Assembly (NCBI GenBank): GCA_003427395.1
Contig: BFEA01000015.1
Coordinates: 1,864,045 to 1,905,301, forward strand
Length of the DNA stretch: 41,257 nt
Origin: Chara braunii
Lineage: Eukaryota > Streptophyta > Charophyceae > Charales > Characeae
Direction of reading: 5' to 3'
Part shown: piece after piece, positions 18,590 to 29,612 of the stretch
Numbering within the stretch: the first letter of the stretch is position 1
Layout: the number at the start of each line of letters is the position of its first letter
Position numbers and translations under genes: made by a program
The notes under the pieces: generated by a model
What the model was told of the DNA's origin: nothing
What the model saw: only the letters and a program-made list of their open reading frames with translations
The model's database searches: none

Positions 18590-18840
18590 TGCCCTTTAGA
18601 ACTTCTCGTCATAGCCTGGTCCGTTTGTCCTAGCAGCCTCAAATCGAGCTTCCATGGGTAGCTTATCCGTTCGGCATAGAGGGCATTTCCTGGATTTGGT
18701 GGTTGTTCAATATCGAACACAGGCGCCATGCACATGATTAACACACGTGGCATAGTCGATCTAATCGACAAACCTGGACTCATGAGGATATAAATCTACC
18801 TCGTAGACTCATGAAATGCACGTGCAAAAATAACATAATT
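18590..18840 (-). pseudogene. Minus-strand element: PHD-like zinc-finger segment
   Basis: Reading down from 18840: KLCYFCTCIS, a TGA, then YEVDLYPHESRFVD, a TAG, IDYATCVNHVHGAC, VRY, a stop, TTTKSRKCPLCRTDKLPMEA and RFEAARTN, leading into integrase. CYFC is encoded at 18824-18835 and CPLC at 18674-18685. Compared with 11400-11834 the Cys and His positions match except the third Cys, which falls in a damaged stretch. Three in-frame stops show decay. Its main value is as independent evidence that the finger belongs to this retroelement lineage. Confidence 0.6.
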
Positions 18841-18937
18841 TATCGGGAGATCCGAAAAGAAGGAATGGTCAGGAAGCTAAACGAGAGTAGGGAGGTCAGA
18901 CGGAGAGGAAAGAGCAACCATCGCTTCGAGCGGGGGC

Positions 18938-19719
18938 TCAAACCTTTTGGAGGATCTCCACTTCTTCATACTTGTGTTTGTCCTTCGTTTCTGGGTCGTT
19001 GCATGAGATTACCTCCTCACTTGCAAGGACTCTGCCAGGCCGGTGTAGTTGTGTCAGTCCGTCAACGTTGTCGTGCCACTCATGCTTCCTGTGACGAATG
19101 TCAAATTCCATGCTTTGCATTGTGGTGGCCCATCGTCCCATCATACCCGAATAGTCAGTGGATTTCTTCAGGACCGAGAGTGGCTCGTGATCCGTGACAA
19201 ACGTAAACTTTCGCCCATACAGAAGTGGCTGATTCCCTATAAAGCGGCGAAGCATTCCCCCATTGGTGCAGAGTAGTTCCTCTTGCAATGCGGCACTGTC
19301 TTGGAAGCATATTCCATCACGTGTTCTAATTTGTCTGGTCCTACCTGGGCCATAATTGTCCAAATCGCCTGTGGTTGCCGATCGATGATTAAAATGAAAG
19401 GCTTTTCCAGATCCAGTCTCATAAGAATCGGGGCCGAAGTCAGAGCCGCCATGAGTTCTTGGAACACTTGATCACATCGAGGAGTCAAGATCAACGACTG
19501 ATTTTTTTTCAGCACGTTCATAAGGGGTCCCGTGATTGTGGCAAATCCCTTGATAAACCTTCGGTAGCACGAGGCCAGTCCTAGGAAGTTGTGAACTTGC
19601 GTAAGCAAGTAGGAACCAGGGCGTCTCTTACAACATGTATCTTCTGAGGCTCCAGTTACAACCCCTTGTCGGTGACGATGTGTCACAGAAAGGACATCTC
19701 TGTTAAAAAAAACTGACAT
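18938..19719 (-). pseudogene. Minus-strand element: RT connection and RNase H
   Basis: From 19719 downward: FLGLASCYRRFIKGFATITG, then FQELMAALTSAPILMRLD, FILIIDRQPQAIWTIMAQ and EHVMEYASKTV. The RNase H Asp is intact in this copy (I-I-D-R-Q-P), where the plus element is frameshifted. A second frame from 19363 continues LLYGRKFTFVTDHEPLSVLK and RHRKHEWHDNVDGLTQLHRP, the characteristic end. One frameshift near 19300-19250 separates the halves. Motif order agrees with the plus element. Confidence 0.8.
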
Positions 19720-20609
19720 TTCTCAAGAGCAATTTTGAATCCGGCTTCCTTTGGGGCGTGTAGCGTTCACTCGATGTGTTGGATGTGACCCTCACAAGTG
19801 CTTGAGTATACCAAAATATCATCTATATATACAATCACGCAATAATTAATAACGTTTCGCGCCAGCCTCATTTTTCATACGAAATTATGGAAAACCATGT
19901 TCATCACGCGTTGAACCGTAACAGGTGCACTGCAGATTCCCATCAGGCATTTAATCCATTACCATGTTCCTTCAAAAAGGACAAACGTCGTTTTTTGGCG
20001 ATTCCCCTTCTCTATAAGAAGGTAATGGAAACCATGCCGAATATCAAACTTAATGAAAAATCGCGTACATGCAATCGCATCTAACAACTCGTCAATCTGG
20101 AAAAGGGGATACACATCTTTCATCGTGATATCATTTAGTTTTCTATAACCAATACATATATAAATCCAACCTGTCTTCTTTGGTACGATAACCACGGGAA
20201 AGGACAAAAGTTCGATCGTGGGTTCGATCCATCCATTAGCCTCAAACTCCTCCACTGTCTGAAATGCAGCTGATTGCTGCATCAAGGAGTATCGATAATG
20301 AGTGCAGTTGATGGGTGGGTCATTCCTCGTAAGAATCTCATGTTCAATCACATTTGTCTCTCCGATATCGTGATCATACAAACTCAATACAATCGCATAT
20401 CCATGCAAAACCTTCTTTAAGAGTTTCTGTATTTCTTGGAGAACGTGAGATGAAATCGTGATCGTAGGATTAATGTCCGAGGTTTCGAGGTTAATCTCAA
20501 TCCAATTCGGATTGAGAGGACGCCTTCCAACTACCCTGGAGAACATCAAACTACTAATCCGGACCGAAAACACCGTGGCGAGCATTTGTGATTCTCTCAG
20601 GCTGATCAT
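19720..20609 (-). pseudogene. Minus-strand element: reverse transcriptase
   Basis: The frame from 20609 to 19959 reads EFEANGWIEPTIELLSFPVV, IVPKKTGWIYICIGYRKLND, ITMKDVYPLFQIDELLDAI and FFIKFDIRHGFHYL, with motif A's Asp retained. It stops after FEGTW. In another frame, at about 19840-19805, is CVIVYIDDILVYSS, the Y-I-D-D variant of the Y-M-D-D seen in the plus element. IGYRKLND has Gly where Asp is usual (CIDYRKL). Overall this is a decayed Ty3/gypsy RT closely related to that at 9857-10718. Confidence 0.85.
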
Positions 20610-21309
20610 CTAAGTCTATTTTCCTTCATCATTGATTTCTGGGTCCGTAACATCGTCGCAATTTTCAGTCTTGTACGTTCCATAATTTTTCTCATCAGAT
20701 ATGGGACGCCCGTAATCAATGTTTCCACTTCTTCTCTAATTAGTCCTATTGTTGCTCCCTTCGTGAGGAAGTCTCAAAGAGAAAGTGCGCCCTCGTACAA
20801 GTTGCGAGGTGGTTCCAAAAGGTTGGCCATATCTGTAACTTGTAGGATGGGTTATCCGAGGAAAGAAGCCGCAGGGACGCGTGTTTCTGCCAGAGTGAGG
20901 GAGGACGACAAGGGAAGGGGAACAAAGCTAGATCTGACGCTTTCGATGTCTAGATAGAATGATCGTGCGGTTCTTAGAAGAATTTGGAAATTTTCCTTGG
21001 TTTCTTACACAAATCGTCAAACTAACTCGTTTCATTCGTTTTTTGGGGCCATGTAATTCAGCAGTCTCGCGTAGTGTTTTTCATCGTTTTCTTCTGCTGA
21101 GAGAAGCTTGTCGTCGCTTTCGGACGATGAGTTCTTCTCTATTTCCTGCATTCGATTGTCCCTACCATTATGGTCTGTTTTTTTATCCTCAAGATCTTTC
21201 TCACATGCCGCATAAAAAGGCGCAAGGGAATGGTATGAGGTTTTCCTCTCGTGTGAGTGAGGATGGGTTGTCTGGTGTCGAAGTGTAATCGAGTACCAAC
21301 AACCATAGC
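20610..21309 (-). other. Minus-strand element: protease-RT linker, disrupted
   Basis: Roughly 700 bp with an acidic, Lys-rich stretch (about 21250-21040: YAACEKDLEDKKTDHNGRDN, then SSSESDDKLLSAEENDEKH) and several stops. It occupies the same place as 9281-9856 in the plus element but similarity is weak. No domain is recognised. Confidence 0.4.
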
Positions 21310-21790
21310 TCATGGTAATCCGAGTAATATAAAGTATGATTGTACATCTATCACCAAAGCGGTAACCAATACGTGCACTCGCCTGACTTTGACGACTACA
21401 TTTTCGATCATCCCAAAAATGTTCATGGTTTCCTCATCCACCGAGACATAGTTATCTTTCTCTGATAGGGAAAATATGAAATTTATTCGTCTCGTCTTCC
21501 GAATCGTATCGAGCGAGATGACCACGACGGACGATCCGATGTCAATTAACGCATTGAACAACTTCTTTCAGATCTGACAGCCACATTTCGCGCTTCTCCA
21601 TAGTACTGGCCTTACGTGGATGAGGTAATTTTTTTCCGCGTTTGTTATTGTTGCTATACGAGTGATTTCTGAGGTCACAAATTTCTTGGTTAGTGAGTCA
21701 GTAAAGTGGGGGAATGAAATTACGATTTGCATCAACTCATCATTTTTTAGGAAAATAGTCACCGAGTCAAAGAGAAAGTACAACCCCAAA
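21310..21790 (-). pseudogene. Minus-strand element: protease and pre-protease end
   Basis: The frame from 21561 reads FNALIDIGSSVVVIS, DNYVSVDEETMNIFGMIEN and VIDVQSYFILLGLP, a retropepsin layout with D-I-G in place of the usual D-S-G or D-T-G. Upstream, NYLIHVRPVLWRSAKCGCQI, a TGA and KK precede it, aligning with the plus element's NNFLRIKAIP-stop-KFAECDI-stop. Similarity to the pre-protease region fades by about 21780. Gag is not found, so the 5' part of the element is missing. Confidence 0.6.
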
Positions 21791-22273
21791 GGGGTGAAAA
21801 AAAACTCGGTGGCTGTTTTGATAGAAAAAAATTATGGTGAGGCATTGGAGAAAGAAGTGAGAATTATCAAAACATTACGGGAGTCAACAAAATTGTGGAA
21901 CATAGTCACTAAGAAAATATTTAACACCATGAAGAATGGTTCAGATGAGTTTATTTGGCATAAAGAAAAGAAATATATCTTCAAGGTGTGCCAAGAGTTC
22001 TCTGGTGTGTTCTCATTTAATGATGAAGAGAGAGGGCGATTAGATGTGAATATGCAAAAGATGGCAAAAATATGGACTGTTGATTATATTCCTTGGAACA
22101 ATAGACCAACTAAATATGCCCAAAAGGAAGAGGTAGAGGTAGTTAAATATCTTGATAAAAATATTGCCTCTAATGTTGGTGAGACTGCTGAAGGACCGTA
22201 TATTAATCACTGGTTTTGCTTTCGAAAACGAGGAGGTGGACTGAGGAACAGGTGTCCTTCCTCATTTTGTTGA
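21662..22273 (+). pseudogene. RT N-terminal fragment of a second Ty3/gypsy lineage
   Basis: The ATG-started frame at 21662 first overlaps the minus-strand element; the part I consider real starts near 21780. It reads KYNPKGVKKNSVAV, ECQEFSG-like CQEFSGVFSFNDEERGRLD, VDYIPWNNRPTKYA and GPYINHWFCFRKRGGGLRNR. That matches the N-terminal RT region of a distinct Ty3/gypsy group, in which a phenylalanine-rich F-S-F-D-D segment, V-P-W-N and N-R-W-F-x-V-x-K-K precede the palm. This is recollection of the family. It is AT-richer than the neighbours, uses K-rich codons, and stops at 22271 before any catalytic motif. Confidence 0.5.
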
Positions 22274-25196
22274 CATCTTGTAACAACGTGTCACGCACGA
22301 GCAATCGCTTCCATACCTCACTCTAGCCACAGTCAGGGTAGACAATCACTTGTGCATGGATCTATTGCGGCCATCGTGGTTTTTCAAAGGGAGCCGATGG
22401 GGACTCTGCGTGTGTGCCTCGCGCAGTCTATGTGTGATTAGCGAGGTATTGTGCTAGCCATTGACTACGCAAAGAATAATTTGTGAAGGGTGACCATCGA
22501 GGAGGAGGTTTTGAAGAGATGGGGTTACACACAATAAAGGTGCGCATGATGAAGATGGTGGCGCTAGAGTGCAAGAGAAGAGGCATGTAAGCAACGAAAA
22601 CCAAGACGGGAGAGAGAAGGTCTCACGCGCTGCCCTGCTGTTGACGTCAACTACGACCTACTACATGAAAACTTGGGCTCAGTGGAGAAATCGCACGAAG
22701 GGCGAGGCAGTGATTGGTTCTCCTCGCAGGGTATAATCTGCAAATGAATCTTTACGAGCCGGTAGGGGTAGCGATGTGGAAAGGGCACTGAATGCAAGCG
22801 ACATGTGTAATTTCCGGAGCCTCCCCTCGAGAAACGTTTTCCGGGTTTGTTTACGGACGGTGAGAGAATGAGCATGATGGGGTTCTGTGCAAATTTGGAG
22901 AACGATGCGCGAGGGAAAGCAGTTGACGCCTCCCTGATTACCTTTGTACGGGAGTACCGAAACCACGTGCAGACCTCGACAAACGAGTCCAACGACGAGA
23001 ATCAGCAAGCAGTGCGCTCAAGTGGTGTTATTGAAACCATCATAGGATGATCTCCCTGTAGGTCGCACGCGAAAGGAAGTGACAGGATACGTCGACCGAG
23101 GCTACAACTTAGACGAGGTCGGATAGTCAGAGATCTCTTACCTATCACAGTGTGATGCATGTCTTCTTGTCTCCCGAACCCGAAGGGACATGCCCGAGAT
23201 CTCTCTAGAGTGTGAAGCGACTGGTTCTTCATTCCTACTGCAGAAGTAATATATTATTGAAGAGGTAGAATTGAGTGTTGAGGACTGATCGTGATTCTCA
23301 TTATCTTACCTGGGCCTGAGGTCAATCTTTCTAGTTGTGGAGGTTCGCTTATCCCAAGTATGATGATCATTTGTTCGAGGATACGTCATGAGGTAACTAC
23401 CTTGCTAAGATTTTCCCCCTCACTAGCAAACTTGTCGTCGTTGTCTAGATATTGCTGAGGTGTTTGGAATACTCTTTGTGTCAAACATAAGGGTATTGTC
23501 GAGGTAATCGGCCTAAGGTGCAATCGACGTGATCGATTCTTTATTGGTTTGTCTTCTTCTACGACACGGTGGGGTTTAACTTCACTTTCGCTACCCCCCC
23601 GTATGATTTCGATCAGTCTGTCTTTGAGGTTTTCCTATTGACGCTGCCAAAAGTTTTCTCCCCAAAGAGTAGTGTTCTCATGAGTTGTTGTACTTGGTGC
23701 TCATGCGTTCTTTCGTGACCTAGCCTTATAGATCAAGTAGGGCGAGCTTAGTAGCATTTTCCGAAGGGGGAGCCTAATTGGTCTTCAGTGAGAATGAGGG
23801 AGTGTGAAGGCCATATAGGGTTGCATGACGAATGAGCCTGTTATTATCTGTTTATGATTATTCATCATAATGAGCAAAATAAGGTTGCCGAAAACTTAAA
23901 AAGTGGCATACCTTCTAGTCAAATACATTGTTGATGGGGACTAGTCGAAGCTATAAGCTAGACCGATGAACAAGGCTAACGCCACGTAGTTTTTTTTAAA
24001 GGAGTCACACAAAACTAGATCTCGTATGACCCTGCAACAACTAGTGAGATCTTCCAGGATGATCCCATGGGATTTAAAGGCTCACAAATAAGCGGTCATT
24101 ATTACCTAGGTAACTCTTGTTCAACTTGTTGATAAAAGTTCAAGACAAAGAGGATTATAGAGTAGTCTCGTGCTGAAATCACTAGTCATGGGAAACAACA
24201 CATTATGACAAATTGCTTCATGGGTGAATGAAGAACATGACCATGCTCTTGGAGTCAATGCCTGATACATTTGCGAAAATTGTAAGTTTTGCTAACTGAT
24301 TAATTAATTGGTCTCACCTATTTAACTTCTGGCGTTATTGATTATTCGACATCCTATATGATATAGTAGGCGATGGGTTGTTGACTCGAACCTTGCACTT
24401 GGCCAGTCTCAGATGGCTTGGATCCGACGATTCGCCAATTCAGAAAACAAACGAGACTCGTGCATGGTAAAATATTGTGGAATCTTTATAGTGGCCTTAC
24501 CATGGAAATCGGTAAACGTTTCGTTTGCCACTGCCCTATGCCTTTTTTGTTCCGTAATAGTTAGGCTTGGGATCTAGCAAACATTATTTTTTTTTAAGGT
24601 GAGTATAAAAACTGGTGAAACTCAGCAGCCCTTGTACTACCTGGATGGGATAGTCGTCTTCTTAAGTCAGTGATCTGTATTAGGGCGAGTGATAATGTTA
24701 GTGCGAGGTTCAGTTTCATAGTGAGAATGATCTCCAAATGTTTCCTCAGGAAATACTTACCTCGTGTAAAAATGTGGACTGCCACATGTTGTGTTTCATA
24801 ACTATAACTCGAATAGAATCTTTGACAGTTGGGAACAACCTTGAATCACGCTCTGTAGGTGTAAGCTCTGGTGGGTCTTATCTAGAATTGGTGTTGGGAC
24901 TCCAGAGATACAATTGAAATCCCTGACCTATTAAGGGTTACATGTCGTTGCAAGAGCAACGGTGTCTTATGATTCTGTATGAACACATGATTAGTGTTCG
25001 AACGTTACCTTGCCCCATATACGAGTAGAAGTCTCGAGTAGCCTCTCGACAGCGGAATGTTGATCGGGGGTATCGACTCCCCAACTCGGTGGTAAGCTAC
25101 TATTGGTAACAAACTAACTATTTGTATTCTCTCTCCAGCGAATCCATTATCACGATAGCTCAATAACTGTTAAACTTGGCGCTAACACATTAGCAA
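22274..25196. other. ~2.9 kb with no recognisable gene
   Basis: Frames are short and not protein-like on either strand. I see no inverted-repeat element of the families found elsewhere, no LTR start of the TGTGAC type and no long simple repeat. A T-run at 24588-24596 is the only notable tract. Decayed retroelement sequence that has lost its landmarks is plausible. Confidence 0.5.
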
Positions 25197-25520
25197 ATGA
25201 TCTGGGCCTCTCAGCAAGAAAGTAAGTCATCTTTCAGGAAAAGTGTGAGGGCAACTGATAATGAAAGGAAAATGAGCATCGCAAACGTGAACACTCTCGT
25301 GATAAGCGTATCACTTCATCTAGACAAAGTTGAGAACTGGGAAGACAAAGTATTCAGTGAGATCGAGGGTTACAAAAGAGAGCTGAGAGACTTGGCAGTT
25401 GGGGAAACAGAAAACCAACATGAATTCGTAAAGTTTGTATTCTACATCTACGGATCCGATGAGAAACTACATAGCACGGTCTCATCTTTTGAGGCCCTCC
25501 AAAACAAAACGGTGAAGTAA
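25197..25520 (+). CDS. Hypothetical small ORF (107 aa)
   Basis: The ATG at 25197 directly follows an in-frame TAG, and the frame ends with a TAA at 25518. The predicted protein is charged and probably helical (LHLDKVENWEDKVFSEIEGY, then KRELRDLAVGETENQHEFVK), with a VFYIYG stretch and one Trp-rich start. It is the most protein-like frame between 22.3 and 26.4 kb, but I recognise no family, no promoter and no conserved neighbour. It may be a chance frame or a relic of a mobile element. Confidence 0.2.
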   Translation: MIWASQQESKSSFRKSVRATDNERKMSIANVNTLVISVSLHLDKVENWEDKVFSEIEGYKRELRDLAVGETENQHEFVKFVFYIYGSDEKLHSTVSSFEALQNKTVK

Positions 25521-26406
25521 TATGTGACTAGTGGTTTCAAGCAGATGCACAACGTGTCTCTGAAAGCTCTTTGAGGAACTCCTGAGCAGTCCAGTTCACC
25601 TCACAACTACAATCCTCATAACTGGCAATAACATTAACTACAGAAGACAGGTAGTTCATTGATATTTATGTCATTGTTAGTTTCAATTTGAACCGATAAC
25701 TGTTGACAAAGTTCAAAGGCTTGGATACCTTTAAACGAGTTCAAACTAGGCTTCATTGGTGGATTCAGGGTGAATTGTCCTTTACTCTCACAACCAAGAT
25801 TAGCGATCAAAACTCAAAGTTAGTCCTTGCATACCCTCTACCAATCAACTCTCGAGGCAGCATCAGTCGGCTAGTATTCTCAATAGAGATATTCAAGACT
25901 GTAGTGGGCACTTCCGAGATCAATCTTTGTTAGAGGGCAACATCATTCAAACCTGCTCCAATATCCACTACAGCATATGAATATAGTTCAGTCATCTTTG
26001 GTCAGTTGGTCAGTTTCTACCCCTTTCAGCCAAATCTCCTCAAGTCACCTTGCAGATCAAATCTTATTGCGGTATCCAGTCAGTAGTGGTACACAACCTA
26101 TGTTGAAGTGCTCAACAATTATCAAACGTCCTAATTGACATCAACGACCCCTCATCAGTGATTACAGTCATCAGTGTTAATAGTCATTTATCCATTGTCA
26201 GACCGACATCAGTCTAATGGGATCTCCGACTGAGGTATTCAGGTCAATCTTCTGGTACCTGTCTCGGCACATGAGTACAATTCAGTTATTTCCTATCAGC
26301 AAATTAGTCCTGACTAATCTCAACCAGATTGCTTCCAAAGATGCATTTCAATACAACTATGTCAGTGCAGTTGGTTTCGTGTAGGGAGATCTGTCAGTCT
26401 TTGTAG
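25521..26406. other. Non-coding stretch with dispersed CAGT-containing phrases
   Basis: No gene is supported. Phrases containing CATCAGT or GTCAGT recur irregularly between 26080 and 26390 (for example at about 26092, 26154 and 26205), but spacing is uneven and I cannot define a repeat unit. Confidence 0.4.
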
Positions 26407-27260
26407 TTCACACCTACGTGACCCCCTAGGCTGCGGTCGAGGAGGCCAGCTACGGGCCCTCGGTCGAGGCCGCACGACCGAGTTTACGCGCGGTCTTGCC
26501 AGAGCCAGGCGGGGGCGCGCGTGGAAAAACGGCGCTCGCGCCCCGCGTGCGCACGTCGGCCACTACCACCCTGGTAAAAAAATAAATAAATAAAAATTTG
26601 GGGGGCGGTTTTGGGTGATTGACAAAAATAATTAAAATTAAAAATAAATAAATAAATATTGATTGATTGATTGTTTGATTGATTGATTAATTGATTGATT
26701 GGTGAGGCAGGGGTCCTCCCTCCCCTCCCCCTGACACACGTGCACACACACACACACACACACCAGAGGTCGCCAACGGGTGGCCGTGACCGAACCCGTC
26801 CTTACCCAGCCGTAACCGGCAGTTTTGGATGGGGTGCGGGTATGCCCCCAAAGGATATGCAGTGGTGCGGCTGGGTGTGAATATGTGTGAGAATATGCTG
26901 GGTGGAATTGGGCAGGGTGGGAAAGTTTCAGTGGGGCATGGCTGGGCGGGGTGGGAAAGTTGCAGTGGGCCATGGCTGGGTGTTGTCCCGATTCCCTACG
27001 CGGGTACGGCTGGGTGGAGGTTTGGCGTGGGTGATCCGAAGCTTGTAGGCCATAAACTAGTATAGGTACTAGCCTTCTAGGTAGTGGGTACTAGGTAGTC
27101 TTAGGGCCAGGCAAAAATATTAACTTACCGTGGGCCTTTTTCACTGACAATGTGGCAGGTATTGGGGTCGTATTAGTAAGAAATCGGCCCCCTCGTTTTT
27201 ATTTTTCTATTGTTCCTCTTTTTCACCTGTAGTGAGACGCTATGCAAAGTCGCAGACCAA
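26407..27260. repeat. GC-rich block, (AAAT)/(GATT) and (CA) tracts and a 34 bp tandem duplication
   Basis: The block opens with a GC-rich segment (26420-26570), followed by AAATAAATAAATAAA tracts, (GATT)n at about 26660-26701 and (CA)n at about 26745-26762. A 34 bp unit is repeated in tandem at 26910-26943 and 26944-26977, sharing GGTGGGAAAGTT and CATGGCT. A phrase TGGGGGGCGGTTTT at about 26597 recurs near 35581, next to similarly GC-rich DNA, so these may be diverged copies of one repeat. I find no gene. Confidence 0.55.
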
Positions 27261-27497
27261 CGGGCCTTACTCCACTACTCACCAAATGTGTAAAATGAGA
27301 ATTAATATTGTTGTACTTCATGGCAAGATTCACCGCCTTTTTGTCCTGGTCTTTTGTGCATGTGTGAGCTGTGGAGCGGCCGCTCCACTGCTCACACATG
27401 CACAAAAGACAAAAAAAAAAAGGAGGTGAATCTTCCCATGAAGCACCGCAAGATTCATTCCCATTTTACACATTTGGTGAGTACTGGAGTGAGCCCG
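27261..27497. mobile_element. Inverted dimer of foldback family A (~237 bp near-palindrome)
   Basis: The two halves are inverse copies around GCGGCCGC (27377-27384). Outer arms: ACTCCACTACTCACCAAATG on the left and CATTTGGTGAGTACTGGAGT on the right. Inner arms: CTTTTGTGCATGTGTGAGC and GCTCACACATGCACAAAAG. Each half itself begins and ends with a CTCCACTRCTCAC-type motif, so it looks like two complete ~118 bp elements joined tail to tail. A transcript through it would form a long hairpin. No coding frame is present. Confidence 0.75.
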
Positions 27498-27775
27498 CCT
27501 AACCTGTAGAAGCTGGTGCCAAAATTTTGAAGTTGAACTTCGAAGCTTCGACTAGCGCGGGGGGTTGGGTTGCTCCACTGCCATTCGGTCACTCCGGCGC
27601 CAGCGAGCGAGGGAGGTGCGCTAATGCAAGCGTTAGGGCGCGGCTATTGCGAGCGACAATAGTGGGGAAAGCAGGCGCAGCAACAGCTACAGCAAGGTGA
27701 GCTTGATGGCGCGTGGCTATGCTGGCACAGCGGCAGGCTTGCAACAACGGTGAGCGACGAACGTGTAGCACTTCG

Positions 27776-27778
<3 letters not shown>
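27498..27778. other. GC-rich spacer before the (GA)n tract
   Basis: About 280 bp without a gene. It includes another GCTCCACTGCC motif at about 27571 and phrases rich in GCGAGCGA and AGCAACA. Confidence 0.4.
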
Positions 27779-27861
<83 letters not shown>

Positions 27862-28061
27862 NNNNNNNNNNNNNNNNNNNNNNNNNNNNNNNNNNNNNNN
27901 NNNNNNNNNNNNNNNNNNNNNNNNNNNNNNNNNNNNNNNNNNNNNNNNNNNNNNNNNNNNNNNNNNNNNNNNNNNNNNNNNNNNNNNNNNNNNNNNNNNN
28001 NNNNNNNNNNNNNNNNNNNNNNNNNNNNNNNNNNNNNNNNNNNNNNNNNNNNNNNNNNNNN

Positions 28062-28148
<87 letters not shown>
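27779..28148. repeat. (GA)n microsatellite interrupted by a 200-N gap
   Basis: GA repeats at 27779-27861 and 28062-28148 flank exactly 200 N (27862-28061). A gap whose edges are both the same dinucleotide repeat is an unresolved assembly gap of nominal size. The true length is unknown. Confidence 0.95.
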
Positions 28149-28153
<5 letters not shown>

Positions 28154-28725
28154 AAATTTGTAGCTTTGAACCCAAGCTCTATATGGATTACCCCAAGCCT
28201 CTAGTTCCTTTTGCTCTAACAGATGGCTCCTTTTAGGGTGACTTGGTAGATCTGGCCAAAATGTATATTTCACTTGCAAAGATTGACAATGAGGTAATGA
28301 CCGAACCATCCGAGTTCAGACATCTAAGACGAGGGATTTTCTCCCATCCGTATCTTCCTACCCTGTGGGAGAAATTTTGTGCTATGGTCGACTTCCGTAT
28401 CACGGACCTTGGATAAAAGTGTTTGGAGCTTGCAAGCTTTAGGTGACTCTATCTCTAGATGCCACAATCTCAGGAGGTACATAACTATGGCTCGAGGCAC
28501 AAGAGACGCAACCAAATGAGAGACCGATGATGAGTCTCTAGAAGGATAAGTGAGGACTCTGGACGAGTGTTGGTCATGCCTATTCATTTGTGCTTTATGA
28601 GATTATTATGAGTTCTCAATTTCCCCTCATCTATCTTGTCTTTGCCTTGAGTTAGTCAATCCTGCTTCATTTGCATTGACTTTGCTTGATGATAGTGTGT
28701 CCTAATGATCTTATCACAGTTCTCT
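28149..28725. other. Non-coding stretch between two microsatellites
   Basis: No credible gene on either strand. An 87-residue minus-strand frame at 28324-28587 has no recognisable feature and ordinary composition for translated non-coding DNA. Confidence 0.45.
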
Positions 28726-28733
28726 CACACACA

Positions 28734-28804
<71 letters not shown>

Positions 28805-29056
28805 CCACGAATACACTCATGCACACACACACAAACACACACGAATGCACTTTATCTCTATTCCTGATTCCTCTCCTTCTCCCTCTGTCTCTCTCTCTCG
28901 CGTGGGCGCACGCATTTGCACGTGTAGAGAGAGATAGAGAGACATAGGGAGGGTGCGTGCTCCCTCCCAATAGCGCCCAATTTTATTTTTTATTTTTTTT
29001 GTTTATTCAATCAACCAATCGATCAGTCAATCAATCAATCAATCAATCAATGAATC

Positions 29057-29119
<63 letters not shown>
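28726..29119. repeat. (CA)n, (AATC)n and 62-nt poly-T tracts
   Basis: (CA)n at 28726-28801 has one T interruption and is followed by diverged ACAC-rich DNA to ~28850. A hairpin GGGAGGG/CTCCCTCCC lies at about 28947-28968. (AATC)n runs at about 29027-29051 and T62 at 29058-29119. Translated frames here are low-complexity artefacts. Confidence 0.9.
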
Positions 29120-29122
<3 letters not shown>

Positions 29123-29334
29123 CGTTTTAATGATTACTATTTTTGTAAAATCAACGAACAGATAAAAAAAGGTTGTAGAGCAAACTTTTTTTTTTTTTCC
29201 CCTCCTATGTTTTCGTATGATGGGCACGTTTGTACAACCGTTGTACGAACAATCGTTCAGTTCGTTCGGCCGTTCGTGCGACCGTACTCCGACGTACAAC
29301 GTACAGGGGTCGACACAGGCGGGACTTATGGTGC

Positions 29335-29443
29335 CGCCGCACCGCTCACCAAATGTGAAAGACACAAGAATATGGTGGGTGTATCTTTCCATGTTGTAGC
29401 GGAAATACGTCCTCATTTTGCACATGTGGTGAGCAGTGCGGCG
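29335..29443. mobile_element. Foldback element family A, monomer (~109 bp)
   Basis: Ends CGCCGCACCGCTCACC (29335-29350) and GGTGAGCAGTGCGGCG (29428-29443) are inverse copies with one mismatch over 16 bp. Inside are AAATGTGAAAGACACAAG, GGTGTATCTTTCCATG, AGCGGAAATACG and TTTTGCACATGTG. The reverse complement matches the internal order of the element at 3615-3724, so it is a well-preserved family A copy. Confidence 0.75.
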
Positions 29444-29612
29444 ATGACCTTAGCAACCCGTACCTGTACCTCGTTTCGAGGGTCAGGGACATTGGGCCTT
29501 ATGTCGAGCTCATAAAAAAATTTAAATAAAAAGAAGGGGAAAAAAAGACACACGAGGCGGCAAAATGCAATCCCTTCATTGTGAGGTTAAAAAAAGAAGA
29601 AGAAGAAGTAAT

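Noticed and set aside
21662-21779. N-terminal ~40 residues of the plus-strand RT fragment as real coding sequence
   Set aside because: This part overlaps the minus-strand protease-side segment, which has a better match to the relative element; I place the real RT start near 21780.
27713-28204. Long Arg-Glu and Leu-Ser repeat frames
   Set aside because: They are translations of (GA)n and N runs.
28686-28970. Thr-His and Cys-Val repeat frames
   Set aside because: They are translations of the (CA)n microsatellite.
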